NCBI GenBank assembly: GCA_944388125.1
Contig: CALXHO010000002.1
Location: forward strand, 26,154-90,153
From: an uncultured Gemmiger sp.
GTDB taxonomy: Bacteria > Bacillota > Clostridia > Oscillospirales > Ruminococcaceae
Direction of reading: 5' to 3'
DNA length: 64,000 nt
This document shows, in pieces, positions 1-7,724 of the stretch. The notes beneath the pieces are model-generated. The model was not told the DNA's origin. It searched no databases and worked only from the letters and a program-made list of their open reading frames with translations. The position numbers and the translations under genes were made by a program. Position 1 is the stretch's first letter. The number at the start of each line of letters is the position of its first letter.

Positions 1-313
1 TACCAATCTGTGCGACAACGCCATCCGCTACAACCGCCCCGGCGGCCATGTCACCCTGTACAGCGGCACCGACGGCGACGGATGCCCCTACTTTGCGGTG
101 GAGGACAACGGCATCGGCATCCCCCAGGATGCCCAGGCCCGGGTGTTCGAGCGGTTCTACCGCGTGGACAAGAGCCGCAGCAAGGCCACCGGCGGTACGG
201 GACTGGGGCTTGCCATTGTTAAGCACATTGCCATGCTTCACGGCGCCCGCATCGACCTCAAGAGCCAGGTGGGCACCGGTACCACCATCCGGGTGACCTT
301 TCCCAAACCCTGA
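1..313 (+). CDS. Sensor histidine kinase, C-terminal part (cut by window edge)
   Basis: Only the last 103 codons are present, read from base 2. They hold the ATP-binding half of a two-component sensor kinase: an N-box (NLCDNAIRY), a G1 box (VEDNGIGIP), an F-box with ERFYRVDKSRS and a G2 box (GGTGLGLAIVKH). This HATPase_c arrangement with FYRVDKSRS is typical of PhoR/ResE/WalK-like kinases, which autophosphorylate a histidine and pass the phosphate to a response regulator. The sensor domain, HisKA helix and any partner regulator lie upstream of the window, so the signal cannot be stated. The gene ends at a strong intrinsic terminator. Confidence 0.9.
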   Translation, partial: TNLCDNAIRYNRPGGHVTLYSGTDGDGCPYFAVEDNGIGIPQDAQARVFERFYRVDKSRSKATGGTGLGLAIVKHIAMLHGARIDLKSQVGTGTTIRVTFPKP

Positions 314-328
314 CATCTGATCCAGCAA

Positions 329-362
329 GGCGGTCTGCCCCGGCAGGGGCAGGCCGCCTTTT
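329..362 (+). terminator. Intrinsic terminator after the kinase gene
   Basis: A 13-bp stem (GGCGGTCTGCCCC with GGGGCAGGCCGCC, one G-T pair) closes a GGCA loop and is followed by TTTT. It lies 16 bases after the stop codon. Confidence 0.9.
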
Positions 363-444
363 GGCGTCCTGCCATCCCGGGCGGAAAGCATGGAACGCCC
401 TTTCCCCGCATAGGCTTTTCCAGAGAGACGGGAGGGGAAAGGCC

Positions 445-1542
445 ATGCACAGAGGGGGAAACAATCTGCGCCGGGCGGGGGCCATCGTTGCCTGCCTGAT
501 CGGGGCGGGCTTTGCCAGCGGCCAGGAGGTGGTGCAGTTCTTTTCCCTTTACGGCGGGCTGCGGGGCGCGCTGGGGGCCTTGCTTGCCTGTCTGGTGCTG
601 GCCGCCGCCTGTGCCTGGATGCTGGGGGATGCCTCCGGCGGGCCGGTGTTTGTGCGCTGGTGCGGCCGTCCGGCGGGGGCGCTGCTGCAGGGGGCGGCAC
701 CGGTGTTTCTGTTCGGGGTGTACGCAGTCATGCTGTCGGGGGCGGGGGCCATGCTGGAGACGGCGTCCGGCCTGCCCGCCTGGGTGGGGCGCACCTTCCT
801 GCTGGCGGCCACTCTGGCTACCGTGTGGGGCGGCCTGACCCGGATGACCGAACTGCTGGGCAGGCTGGGCCCCCTCATTGCCCTGTTCGCGGTGGCGACG
901 GGCGCTGCGGCGCTGGTATGGGGACCGCGCACCCCGCAGGCCCGGCCCGCCCTGTTGCCCCCTGTCCGCAGCTGGTGGATGGCGGCTTTGCTCTATGCCG
1001 GGTACAACTTTTACCTGCTGGTGCCTTTTTTGCAGGGGATGGGGCAGACTGTAAAGAGGAGGGGAGAGGCTGCCCGGACGGCGCTGGCTGCCTGCGGCAT
1101 CTTCGGCGCGGCACTGCTGCTGCTCCACGGCGGGCTTACCCTCTGCCCCGGGACGATGACAAGCCCTGCCCCGGCGGTGGCGCTGGCGGCGGAACTGTGG
1201 CCGCAGGCGGCCTGGGCGGCGTTGCCGGTGCTGCTGGCGGGGGTCTACACCACCGCAGCGCCTCTGCTGTTCGGCGTCTCGGGCAGCCTGGGCGGCAGCC
1301 GGAAAGCGATGCTGGGGGCAGCGCTGGCGGGATGGGCCTGCTCCGCCCTGCCCTTTGACCGGCTGGTGGGGGGATTCTTTCCGGTGATCGGATGGTTCGG
1401 CCTGGCCATGATCGCCTGCCGTGCTGTGACGGGAGCAGGGCATCTGCTGCGCTGTTTTCTTTCCCGGGAGGAACCGTCCGCCCAGGGAAACGGAGGCGCC
1501 CCGCGGCGGACACGGCAGGATACAGGGTGGAAATGCTTGTAA
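445..1542 (+). CDS. YkvI-type membrane transporter
   Basis: A 365-residue integral membrane protein with about ten hydrophobic segments. Near the N-terminus (residues 20-28) it carries GAGFASGQE, a hallmark of the YkvI family, which belongs to the amino acid-polyamine-organocation type of transporters. YkvI-like proteins are thought to be secondary transporters, but their substrate is not established. I chose the ATG at 445 because GGGAGGGG sits just upstream; an upstream in-frame ATG at 361 lies inside the preceding terminator tail and has no ribosome site. The last 30 residues are polar and cytoplasmic. The gene stands alone between a terminator and the next promoter, and nothing nearby reveals the substrate. 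Confidence 0.75.
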   Translation: MHRGGNNLRRAGAIVACLIGAGFASGQEVVQFFSLYGGLRGALGALLACLVLAAACAWMLGDASGGPVFVRWCGRPAGALLQGAAPVFLFGVYAVMLSGAGAMLETASGLPAWVGRTFLLAATLATVWGGLTRMTELLGRLGPLIALFAVATGAAALVWGPRTPQARPALLPPVRSWWMAALLYAGYNFYLLVPFLQGMGQTVKRRGEAARTALAACGIFGAALLLLHGGLTLCPGTMTSPAPAVALAAELWPQAAWAALPVLLAGVYTTAAPLLFGVSGSLGGSRKAMLGAALAGWACSALPFDRLVGGFFPVIGWFGLAMIACRAVTGAGHLLRCFLSREEPSAQGNGGAPRRTRQDTGWKCL

Positions 1543-1558
1543 AAATCCCGCGCCCGGC

Positions 1559-1587
1559 TTTACAAATCGCCCCAAAGCAAGTAGAAT
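1559..1587 (+). promoter_or_regulatory. Promoter for the first DUF3048 lipoprotein gene
   Basis: TTTACA (1559-1564), a 17-base spacer and TAGAAT (1582-1587), about 85 bases before the start codon. Confidence 0.6.
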
Positions 1588-1671
1588 AAAGAAAATAATG
1601 ACAGCACGGTTACAGGCCCCCGGCGGGGCGGGACCTGCAAAAAACGATCCAGAAAGAAGAGAGGACTGTCC

Positions 1672-2979
1672 ATGAAGCGTAATTTCCTTTGTATCCTGGC
1701 GGTTTTGTCGGCATGCACGATGCTGTTCTCCGCATGCAAAAAGACCGAGACGACCTCTGAGCCGACATCCCAGCCGACCCAGCAGCAGGAGGAAGTGGCC
1801 GAGCCCACTCCCACCCCGGAGCCCTACGAGGCCAATGTCCTGACCGGCGAGCCCAAGGGCGACGACTATCCCGAGGGCCAGCGCATCACGGCGGTCATGG
1901 TCAACAACATCACCGTGGCCCGTCCCCAGCGCGGCCTGTCCCGGGCACAGATGCTCTTCGAGATCAAGGTGGAGGGCGGCATCACCCGCTTCATGCCCCT
2001 GTTCAACGACTACAAGGATATTGAGGAGCTCGGACCCGTCCGCTCCGGCCGTGACCAGTTCTTCCAGCTGATCCTGCCCTGGCAGGCGCTGTATATCCAT
2101 GAGGGCGAGAGCGTCTTCATGACCGAGTACGCCAAGAACTATGAGTACGGCCTGCTCAACAACACCGACGCCGCCAACGGCTACCGCGACTATGACCGCG
2201 TCAACTGGCAGGGCCTGAGCTACGGCAACGGTCTGGCGCTGGAGCACACCATGTACACCAGCGGCGAGAATATCGGCAAGTATATTGAGAACAACGACGT
2301 CGATATGAACCGCACCTACAACTCCACCTTCTTCAACTTTGTGGACTACCGCGACGAGAACCCTGTCCGTGACCTGACCAACAGCCCGGACAGCGCCTAC
2401 AGTGACAAGTACGGCCCGGTGGTTTCTGACGGCGAGTATGTGGCCATCACCCACAGCGCCAGCTACAAGACCCGCTTCCTGTACGATGAGGGCACCACCA
2501 CCTACAAGATGCAGCAGTACTACTCCACCGACGGTTCCTGGCGGGACACCATCGATGAGGAATACGACCAGCAGCTGGCTTTCACCAACCTGATCATCCT
2601 CTACACCGACTTCCAGGCCTACCCCGGCGACAGCCATGACATCCAGGATGTGGAGTACGGCAACGGCGGCATCGGCTATTACTGCTACGGCGGCAAGATC
2701 GAGAAGATCTACTGGCAGAAGGGCACCCCGCTGGAGGCCCTGCGCCTGTACTACCTGACCGAGGACGGCCAGTGCAGCGATCAGCAGCTGCCCGTCAACA
2801 TCGGCAAGAGCTACGTCACCATCGTGGACGTGGACGAGGCCGTCAATCTGCAGACCGGCACGCTGGCGGATTTCGATTTGAACAAGAGCGATGCAGCCAC
2901 CACCGAGCAGGTCGTGGATGAGGAAGCGGTGGAAGCCGGCGAGGGCTCTACCGATTCTGTCAGCGATTACGTTGACTGA
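1672..2979 (+). CDS. DUF3048 (YerB-like) lipoprotein, copy 1
   Basis: A 435-residue secreted lipoprotein. The signal peptide ends in a lipobox LFSAC with the lipidated Cys at residue 22, followed by a Ser/Thr/Pro/Gln-rich linker to about residue 50. The body matches DUF3048, the family of Bacillus YerB, with blocks such as RAQMLFEIKVEGGITRF, LGPVRSGRD and, in the C-terminal half, FTNLIILYTD. The function of this family is unknown; attachment to the outer face of the membrane is predicted. A C-terminal acidic tail (residues 400-435) is low-complexity. A good ribosome site (AGAGAGGA) precedes the ATG. The neighbouring downstream gene is a diverged paralogue, separated by a terminator, so the two can be expressed independently. 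Confidence 0.85.
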   Translation: MKRNFLCILAVLSACTMLFSACKKTETTSEPTSQPTQQQEEVAEPTPTPEPYEANVLTGEPKGDDYPEGQRITAVMVNNITVARPQRGLSRAQMLFEIKVEGGITRFMPLFNDYKDIEELGPVRSGRDQFFQLILPWQALYIHEGESVFMTEYAKNYEYGLLNNTDAANGYRDYDRVNWQGLSYGNGLALEHTMYTSGENIGKYIENNDVDMNRTYNSTFFNFVDYRDENPVRDLTNSPDSAYSDKYGPVVSDGEYVAITHSASYKTRFLYDEGTTTYKMQQYYSTDGSWRDTIDEEYDQQLAFTNLIILYTDFQAYPGDSHDIQDVEYGNGGIGYYCYGGKIEKIYWQKGTPLEALRLYYLTEDGQCSDQQLPVNIGKSYVTIVDVDEAVNLQTGTLADFDLNKSDAATTEQVVDEEAVEAGEGSTDSVSDYVD

Positions 2980-2992
2980 TCACGCAATCTGA

Positions 2993-3043
2993 AAAGGGAA
3001 CCGCCAGGGGCCGCATGCCGGCCGTTGGCGGATTCCCCTTTTT
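2993..3043 (+). terminator. Intrinsic terminator between the DUF3048 paralogues
   Basis: An inverted repeat (AAGGGAA.CCGCCA pairing with TGGCGG.TTCCCCTT, a few mismatches) is followed by a run of five T. It lies 14 bases after the stop codon of copy 1. Confidence 0.75.
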
Positions 3044-3113
3044 GCATTTTCCGGGCAGGTGCGAAACCGGTCGAATCCATGCCCTGCCCAAAACCCAAGC
3101 GAGGTAATTTGTG

Positions 3114-4352
3114 ATGAGACGATTCCCGGCCGCTGTGCTGGCGGCAACTCTGGCGCTGTCCCTGGCGGGATGCAGCTTTTTCGGCGGGGAGCCCTCCTCC
3201 GCAACCCCGGAGACTTCCCCCACCGCAACGCCCGAACCCACCCCCACGCCGGTGCCCGGCATCAACATGCTCACCGGGGAGGAGGACCCTGACGGCAGCC
3301 TGCGGGGCAAGCGCCCGGTGGCGGTGCAGATCCGCACCGGGGACGGCACCCTGCCCCAGTGGGGGATCGCCCGGGCCGATCTGGTCATCGAGGGCGTGAC
3401 CGAGGGCAGCACCGCCGGAATGCTGGCGGTGTTCCCCAGTGTGGACTCCATCAGCAAGGCAGGCCCTGTGGCGCCCGGCCGGGACCTGATGCTTCAGTTT
3501 GCCCTGCCGCTCAATGCCATTCCGGTGCATATCGACAAGAACGTCTACGCCTACAACCTGCTCAATGTGCTGAGCTATCAGGATGTGGACGGCTACCACA
3601 CCGGCACCGCCGCCTTTGCCTTTGACGCCGACCGTCAGGCCAGCGGCTACCGGGAGGAAAACTGCTGGTATACCACCGGGGACCTCATCCAGGGAGGCCT
3701 CGGCCTCTACGGCACCTCCGCCGAGGGGGACACCATCCAGCTGTTTGATTTCGGCCAGCGCCCCGATCCGGAGACCCGCAACGCCACCGAGCTGCACATC
3801 ACCTTCTCGGACGGCGACACCGAGGGGTTCTATTACTCGGTGAACGACGGCGTCTACTTCAAGACCAACACCGACGGTTCCGAGGCCATGGATGCCGACG
3901 CAGGCCAGCAGGCGGCCTTCACCAATGTGTTTGTGCTGTATGCTTCCTCCGGCGTCAAGGATGACGGCTATACCCGCCAGTATGATCTGTCCGGCGGCAC
4001 CGGCCTCTACCTGACCAGGGGCGGCTGGCAGGAGATCCGCTGGACCAAGGGGGATGCCACCGCGCCGCTGGTACTCACCGACCTGGAGGGCAACAGCCTG
4101 ACCGTCAACCGCGGCAAGAGCTTCATCGGCATCTGGGGCGGCTACTACGGCCAGGCCCTGCGCGTCGTGGCCGAGGACGGAACCGAGCAGGCCCTGCCCG
4201 CCAAGCCCGCCCTGCTGGAGTCCGGCATCAGCGATGAGGCCGCGGCCCAGGCCAAGCAGGACTACGATGCCTACCAGGCCCAGCTGGCTGCCCAGATGCA
4301 GCCGGAGAGCGATTCCGCCGGGGAAGGGGATACGGCCTCCTCCGAAGGCTGA
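3114..4352 (+). CDS. DUF3048 (YerB-like) lipoprotein, copy 2
   Basis: A 412-residue paralogue of the preceding gene. The signal peptide ends in LSLAGC with the predicted lipidated Cys at residue 20, and a Pro/Thr-rich linker (PTPTPVPG) leads to the folded part. The shared pattern includes INMLTGE, LRGKRPVAVQI, a 'GPV.PGRD' block corresponding to 'GPVRSGRD' in copy 1, and FTNVFVLYAS near the C-terminal half. The start ATG at 3114 is preferred over the GTG at 3111 because GAGGT is 8 bases upstream of it. The sequence is well diverged from copy 1, so the duplication is old. No enzymatic motif is visible and the function is unknown. Confidence 0.82.
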   Translation: MRRFPAAVLAATLALSLAGCSFFGGEPSSATPETSPTATPEPTPTPVPGINMLTGEEDPDGSLRGKRPVAVQIRTGDGTLPQWGIARADLVIEGVTEGSTAGMLAVFPSVDSISKAGPVAPGRDLMLQFALPLNAIPVHIDKNVYAYNLLNVLSYQDVDGYHTGTAAFAFDADRQASGYREENCWYTTGDLIQGGLGLYGTSAEGDTIQLFDFGQRPDPETRNATELHITFSDGDTEGFYYSVNDGVYFKTNTDGSEAMDADAGQQAAFTNVFVLYASSGVKDDGYTRQYDLSGGTGLYLTRGGWQEIRWTKGDATAPLVLTDLEGNSLTVNRGKSFIGIWGGYYGQALRVVAEDGTEQALPAKPALLESGISDEAAAQAKQDYDAYQAQLAAQMQPESDSAGEGDTASSEG

Positions 4353-4381
4353 TCCCCGCGATCGATACAAACCCTACAGCA

Positions 4382-4416
4382 AAGCCCCGCTCCCCATTGG
4401 GGGAGCGGGGCTTTTT
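4382..4416 (+). terminator. Intrinsic terminator after DUF3048 copy 2
   Basis: A perfect 14-bp stem (AAGCCCCGCTCCCC with GGGGAGCGGGGCTT) closes a short loop and ends in a T run. The A run on the other side also makes it usable for the convergent gene on the minus strand. Confidence 0.92.
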
Positions 4417-4473
4417 GCAGCTTTTGGGTTTGCAGCAGGGCGGTTCCGGGAAAATTAGGAGAAGCGTCCTGCC

Positions 4474-5121
4474 TCAGTCCTCGGCCTCCTCCACGCCGTC
4501 CAGATAGCCTTCCGGCACTACGTCGAAGGCCTCCACCAGCTTGTCGCGCATCCACATCTCGGCGTCGCAGCGCACCGAGTAGCCTGCGCCGGGATCGGTC
4601 ATCCATTCCTCCGGCTTGCGCTGGGGCAGGGCGTGCTGGGCCAGCATGCTCATGATGACGCCGCCGTGGGTGATGCAGGCGGCCTCCTCGGTGTGGGTCC
4701 TGAACATATACTCAAACAGTTTCATCAGCATTTCGCCGGTGCGGCGGTAGAAGGCCGCCCGGTCCTCGGCTCCCTCGGGCACATCGTGGCTGGTGGGGTC
4801 CATCCATTTGGCAAAGGCGGGGTCCTTGACCAGCTCGTTGAGGGGGCGGTTTTCAAACACGCCGAAAGCCATCTCCCGCAGGTCCTGCAGCTCGATCACC
4901 TTCACGCCGGGGAAGAGGATCTCCGCCGTCTCCAGCGCACGGCGCATGGGGGACGAAAAGACCAGGGGGACCTGGGGATAGGCAAACTGCCGCTTGAGGT
5001 CCGCAAGCTGAGCGCGGCCCTGGTCACACAGGGGCAGGTCGGTGCCGCTGCCGATGTAGCGGCCGTCCAGGTTGCCGGCCGTCAGGCCGTGGCGGATCAG
5101 ATGCAGTTTGTAGTATTTCAA
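4474..5121 (-). CDS. Histidine phosphatase superfamily (phosphoglycerate mutase-like) protein
   Basis: A 215-residue protein of the branch-1 histidine phosphatase family. The catalytic RHG triad is at residues 10-12 (H11 is the phosphate acceptor), SSPMRRALETA at 56-66 supplies the arginine, an acid is at about E83 in LREMAFG, and the second histidine is H152 in CITHGG. Members include small-molecule phosphatases such as CobC-type alpha-ribazole phosphatase and cofactor-dependent mutases; the substrate cannot be told from the sequence and no cobalamin gene is near. I chose the TTG start at 5121 because AAGGAGG lies 7 bases upstream; an upstream ATG in frame (5190) has no ribosome site and adds an unconserved extension. 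Confidence 0.82.
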   Translation of the reverse strand: MKYYKLHLIRHGLTAGNLDGRYIGSGTDLPLCDQGRAQLADLKRQFAYPQVPLVFSSPMRRALETAEILFPGVKVIELQDLREMAFGVFENRPLNELVKDPAFAKWMDPTSHDVPEGAEDRAAFYRRTGEMLMKLFEYMFRTHTEEAACITHGGVIMSMLAQHALPQRKPEEWMTDPGAGYSVRCDAEMWMRDKLVEAFDVVPEGYLDGVEEAED

Positions 5122-5315
5122 GATGGTTCCTCCTTGTACAGCAAGAGCGGCGGCGCCGGCAGAATGCCCGCAGAACGGGGGATCCGGCACCGGTAAATTA
5201 TTACAATTTTATTACAAAATAAAAAGAGGATTTACTGGATAATTTTTCCGGGTACAATATTTGCACACGCAGTGCCGCGTATATGTCTATATCTTGTCCC
5301 ACTTTTTATCAAACC

Positions 5316-5342
5316 GTCAAACTGTCAAAAACGGGTGTCAAA
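5316..5342 (+). repeat. Three GTCAAA direct repeats upstream of the XRE gene
   Basis: GTCAAA occurs at 5316-5321, 5324-5329 and 5337-5342, just upstream of the -35 box at 5360. It could be an operator for the downstream HTH regulator. This is inference from position only. Confidence 0.35.
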
Positions 5343-5359
5343 ACTTGGCGGTTTTTGTA

Positions 5360-5388
5360 TTTACAAAATGTTTTTGCAAAGATATAAT
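5360..5388 (+). promoter_or_regulatory. Promoter for the XRE regulator gene
   Basis: TTTACA (5360-5365), a 17-base spacer and TATAAT (5383-5388) lie in an AT-rich island that contrasts with the GC-rich genes. The stretch 5122-5359 upstream holds no gene that I can see, only the AT-rich region and the GTCAAA repeats. Confidence 0.75.
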
Positions 5389-5481
5389 GTACAGCACGTA
5401 GAACAAATTCGGGCACGGCCGTATTGCGCCCATGCGGAGGGCGCGGCGCAACAGCTGCCCGGGCAAGGACGGCAGGAAATC

Positions 5482-6171
5482 ATGGCGATGGAATTCAATC
5501 GCATCATCACGTTGCTGCGGAAAGAACGCGGGATCACCCAAAAGCAGGCGGCACAGGACCTGGGAATTTCTCAGGCCCAGCTTTCCCATTACGAAAAGGG
5601 AATCCGGGAGTGCGGCCTGGAATTTGTGGTGCAGGTGGCGGACTATTACAACGTGTCCTGTGATTATCTGCTGGGCCGCAGCGCCGAGCGCAGCGGTCAG
5701 ACCATCCGGGTGGAGGATCTGCCGGACACGGCGTCTCCCACCGACAGCATCTATCGCGGCAGCGTCCTGCCCGTCATGTACAAAAAGCTGATCGAGAATT
5801 CCCTGGATATCCTGTTTGACAAGCTGGCCGTCTGCAAGGACAAGGACCTTGTCACGGCGGTCAGCAACTATCTGATGCTGGCGGTCTACCGGATGTTCCG
5901 CCACCTGTATCAGGCATCGCCCAAGAATGTGGCCAGCATGTTCCGGGTCAGCCGGGCGCGCTGGCAGGGCTATACCGACGCCGCCATGCATGCGGCGGAA
6001 GGCGACCTGCTGGCCCAGCTTTCGGGGGAGGACGGTGCCCAGGCGGCCCGGGCAGCTTCGCAGCTGGATATGACCACCACCAGCCTGACCACCGATTATC
6101 CCCGCCACGCCACCAGCCTGCTCAACCTCATCAAGAACAGCGAGGAAGCCGTCCGCAGCCTGCAGCGCTGA
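5482..6171 (+). CDS. XRE-family helix-turn-helix regulator
   Basis: A 229-residue protein whose N-terminal 65 residues form a Cro/CI-type DNA-binding domain (LLRKERGITQKQAAQDLGISQ... with a QLSHYEKG recognition helix and the C-terminal CDYLLGR typical of this class). The remaining part is mostly alpha-helical and matches nothing I recognise; it probably senses a signal or dimerises. The ATG at 5482 follows an AGGAAA ribosome site; the longer in-frame reading from 5272 would begin upstream of the promoter and is rejected. The gene is monocistronic, ending at a terminator shared with the convergent AbrB-like gene. Confidence 0.85.
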   Translation: MAMEFNRIITLLRKERGITQKQAAQDLGISQAQLSHYEKGIRECGLEFVVQVADYYNVSCDYLLGRSAERSGQTIRVEDLPDTASPTDSIYRGSVLPVMYKKLIENSLDILFDKLAVCKDKDLVTAVSNYLMLAVYRMFRHLYQASPKNVASMFRVSRARWQGYTDAAMHAAEGDLLAQLSGEDGAQAARAASQLDMTTTSLTTDYPRHATSLLNLIKNSEEAVRSLQR

Positions 6172-6202
6172 GAGAGACGGGACCAGTCCGCCGTACAGTT
6201 CG

Positions 6203-6246
6203 CACCGCACGACAACCCATAGGGGGAGCCGTGCGGTGATTTTTTG
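6203..6246 (+). terminator. Intrinsic terminator after the XRE gene
   Basis: A perfect 9-bp stem (CACCGCACG with CGTGCGGTG) with a long loop is followed by a run of six T. Confidence 0.75.
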
Positions 6247-6248
6247 TA

Positions 6249-6500
6249 TTACAGCAGGCTGATGGCCTTGCGGCAGGCCGCACAGATGTGCTGGCCGCGG
6301 AACTCCACCGTGTCGGTGGTGACCTCCCCGCAGAAGTCGCAGCTTCCGGCGGGACGGTACTTGCGCAGGATGATGGCGTTGCCCTCGGTAAAGATCTCGA
6401 GGGGGGTATCGGTGCCGATGCCGAAGCTCTTGCGCAGCTCCTTGGGCAGTACGATGCGCCCCAGATTGTCGGTATTGCGGATGATACCGGTGGATTTCAT
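6249..6500 (-). CDS. AbrB/SpoVT-type regulator with C-terminal zinc knuckles
   Basis: An 83-residue protein. Residues 1-50 are an AbrB/MazE-type swapped-hairpin DNA-binding domain (GIIRNTDNLGRIVLPKELRK), close in pattern to AbrB and SpoVT, which control growth-phase genes. Residues 53-76 add CDFC and CAAC, two Cys pairs likely to bind one zinc, as seen in many clostridial AbrB-like proteins. Start at 6500 is supported by GGAAGG upstream. The gene has an excellent promoter whose -35 lies in a perfect palindrome, suggesting autoregulation. Confidence 0.85.
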   Translation of the reverse strand: MKSTGIIRNTDNLGRIVLPKELRKSFGIGTDTPLEIFTEGNAIILRKYRPAGSCDFCGEVTTDTVEFRGQHICAACRKAISLL

Positions 6501-6600
6501 GGATGTGACCTTCCTTTCCCTCTGTGCATCGGGTCGGGGGATTCGATGCATCGCCAAATATACGGGCCTTTCGACGGAAAAGCCCCAACTTCTTGTGGAT

Positions 6601-6629
6601 AGTATACGATTTCTTGACAAAAATGTCAA
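6601..6629 (-). promoter_or_regulatory. Promoter of the AbrB-like gene with overlapping palindrome
   Basis: On the minus strand TTGACA (6624-6629), a 17-base spacer and TATACT (6601-6606). Bases 6614-6629 form the perfect inverted repeat TTGACA-AAAA-TGTCAA, so the -35 box is one arm of a palindrome that could serve as an operator. Confidence 0.8.
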
Positions 6630-6704
6630 TATTTGGAAGATGTGGATTTTTTGAACATTTTGTGACAATTTCAGACCGGGCCGACGGGGGAGAGAATATC
6701 CCGC

Positions 6705-6733
6705 TTTGCATTTGCAGCCGTTTGCGGTATACT
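6705..6733 (+). promoter_or_regulatory. Promoter of the mutarotase-like gene
   Basis: TTTGCA (6705-6710), a 17-base spacer and TATACT (6728-6733), 90 bases before the start codon. Confidence 0.65.
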
Positions 6734-6822
6734 GAAGGAAACGCATTGCCGGAAAAGATCCGCCCGGATACCGCGCCGCAATCGGCCGAACCGGGCGCAA
6801 AATGAGCCGAGGAGGTAATCCC

Positions 6823-7707
6823 ATGCAGTATTCCATTGAAAATGAGTTTATCCGTCTGACTGTTGAGAGCAAGGGCGCCGAGGTGTACAGCGTCGTCAAC
6901 AAGCACACCGGGGCCGAGATGCTCTGGAACGGCGACCCGTCCGTCTGGCCGCGCCGGGCCCCCATCTTGTTCCCCTACACCGGCAAGCTGACCGGCGGCA
7001 AGATGATTGCCAAGGGACTGGAGTATCAGGGTCCGCAGCATGGCTTTGCCCGGGATGTGGAGCACACCCTGGTCCGCCATACCGACGACGTGCTGGAGTT
7101 TGAGCTTCATGCCGACAGCCAGACGCTGCCCATCTGGCCCTACGCCTTTGTGCTGCGCTCCACCTTCACGCTGGAGGAGCGCACCGTCCACCACAAGCTG
7201 ACGGTGGAAAACCCCGTGGAGCCCATGCTGCGGTTCGGCATCGGCTTCCATCCCGGCTTTGTCATCCCCTTTGATGACAAGCACAAGACCGAGGACTATG
7301 AGTTCCGCTTTGATGAGATCGAGTCCCCCCTGTGCGTCAGCGCCCTGCCCGACGGCCTGCTGGAGGGAGACAAGTATTATTACCTGGCCCGCAACACCCG
7401 CCGCATCCCGCTGACCGACGACCTGTTTGACAATGACAGCCACTGCATGGTCAACCTGCGCAGCAAGTCCCTGGCCATCGTGGAGAAGGACACCGGCCGC
7501 CGCATCAGCTGCGATATTGAGGGCTATCCCTATGTGCTGATCTGGTCCAAGCCCATCAAGCCGCTGCGCTTTGTCTGCATCGAGCCTTGGCAGAGCCTGA
7601 CCGGCGAGGCAAACGGCCCCCTGGAATGGGAATCCCGTCCCTGCGCCGCCAGCCTGAAACAGGGCGAGAGCTGGTCCACCACCATGTCCACCACCTTTGA
7701 CCGGTAA
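6823..7707 (+). CDS. Aldose 1-epimerase family protein
   Basis: A 294-residue protein of the galactose mutarotase-like superfamily, LacX/YeaD-like branch. It would interconvert alpha and beta anomers of a sugar or sugar phosphate in the cytoplasm. The likely catalytic residues are visible: H73 in PQHGFARD, H143 in GIGFHPGF and the base E254 in CIEPWQS. The ATG at 6823 is preceded by GAGGAGGT at ideal distance. No sugar operon surrounds it; the next gene, 17 bases downstream, encodes a large membrane protein and may be co-transcribed. The exact sugar cannot be told. Confidence 0.85.
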   Translation: MQYSIENEFIRLTVESKGAEVYSVVNKHTGAEMLWNGDPSVWPRRAPILFPYTGKLTGGKMIAKGLEYQGPQHGFARDVEHTLVRHTDDVLEFELHADSQTLPIWPYAFVLRSTFTLEERTVHHKLTVENPVEPMLRFGIGFHPGFVIPFDDKHKTEDYEFRFDEIESPLCVSALPDGLLEGDKYYYLARNTRRIPLTDDLFDNDSHCMVNLRSKSLAIVEKDTGRRISCDIEGYPYVLIWSKPIKPLRFVCIEPWQSLTGEANGPLEWESRPCAASLKQGESWSTTMSTTFDR

Positions 7708-7724
7708 CACGCGGGAGGAAAAGT

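Noticed and set aside
238-2637. A 799-codon ORF on the minus strand
   Set aside because: It lies across the kinase end, YkvI and DUF3048 genes, is low-complexity (Val/Leu/Gly then Arg/Pro/Gln) and has no domain; it is the GC-rich shadow of real genes on the plus strand.
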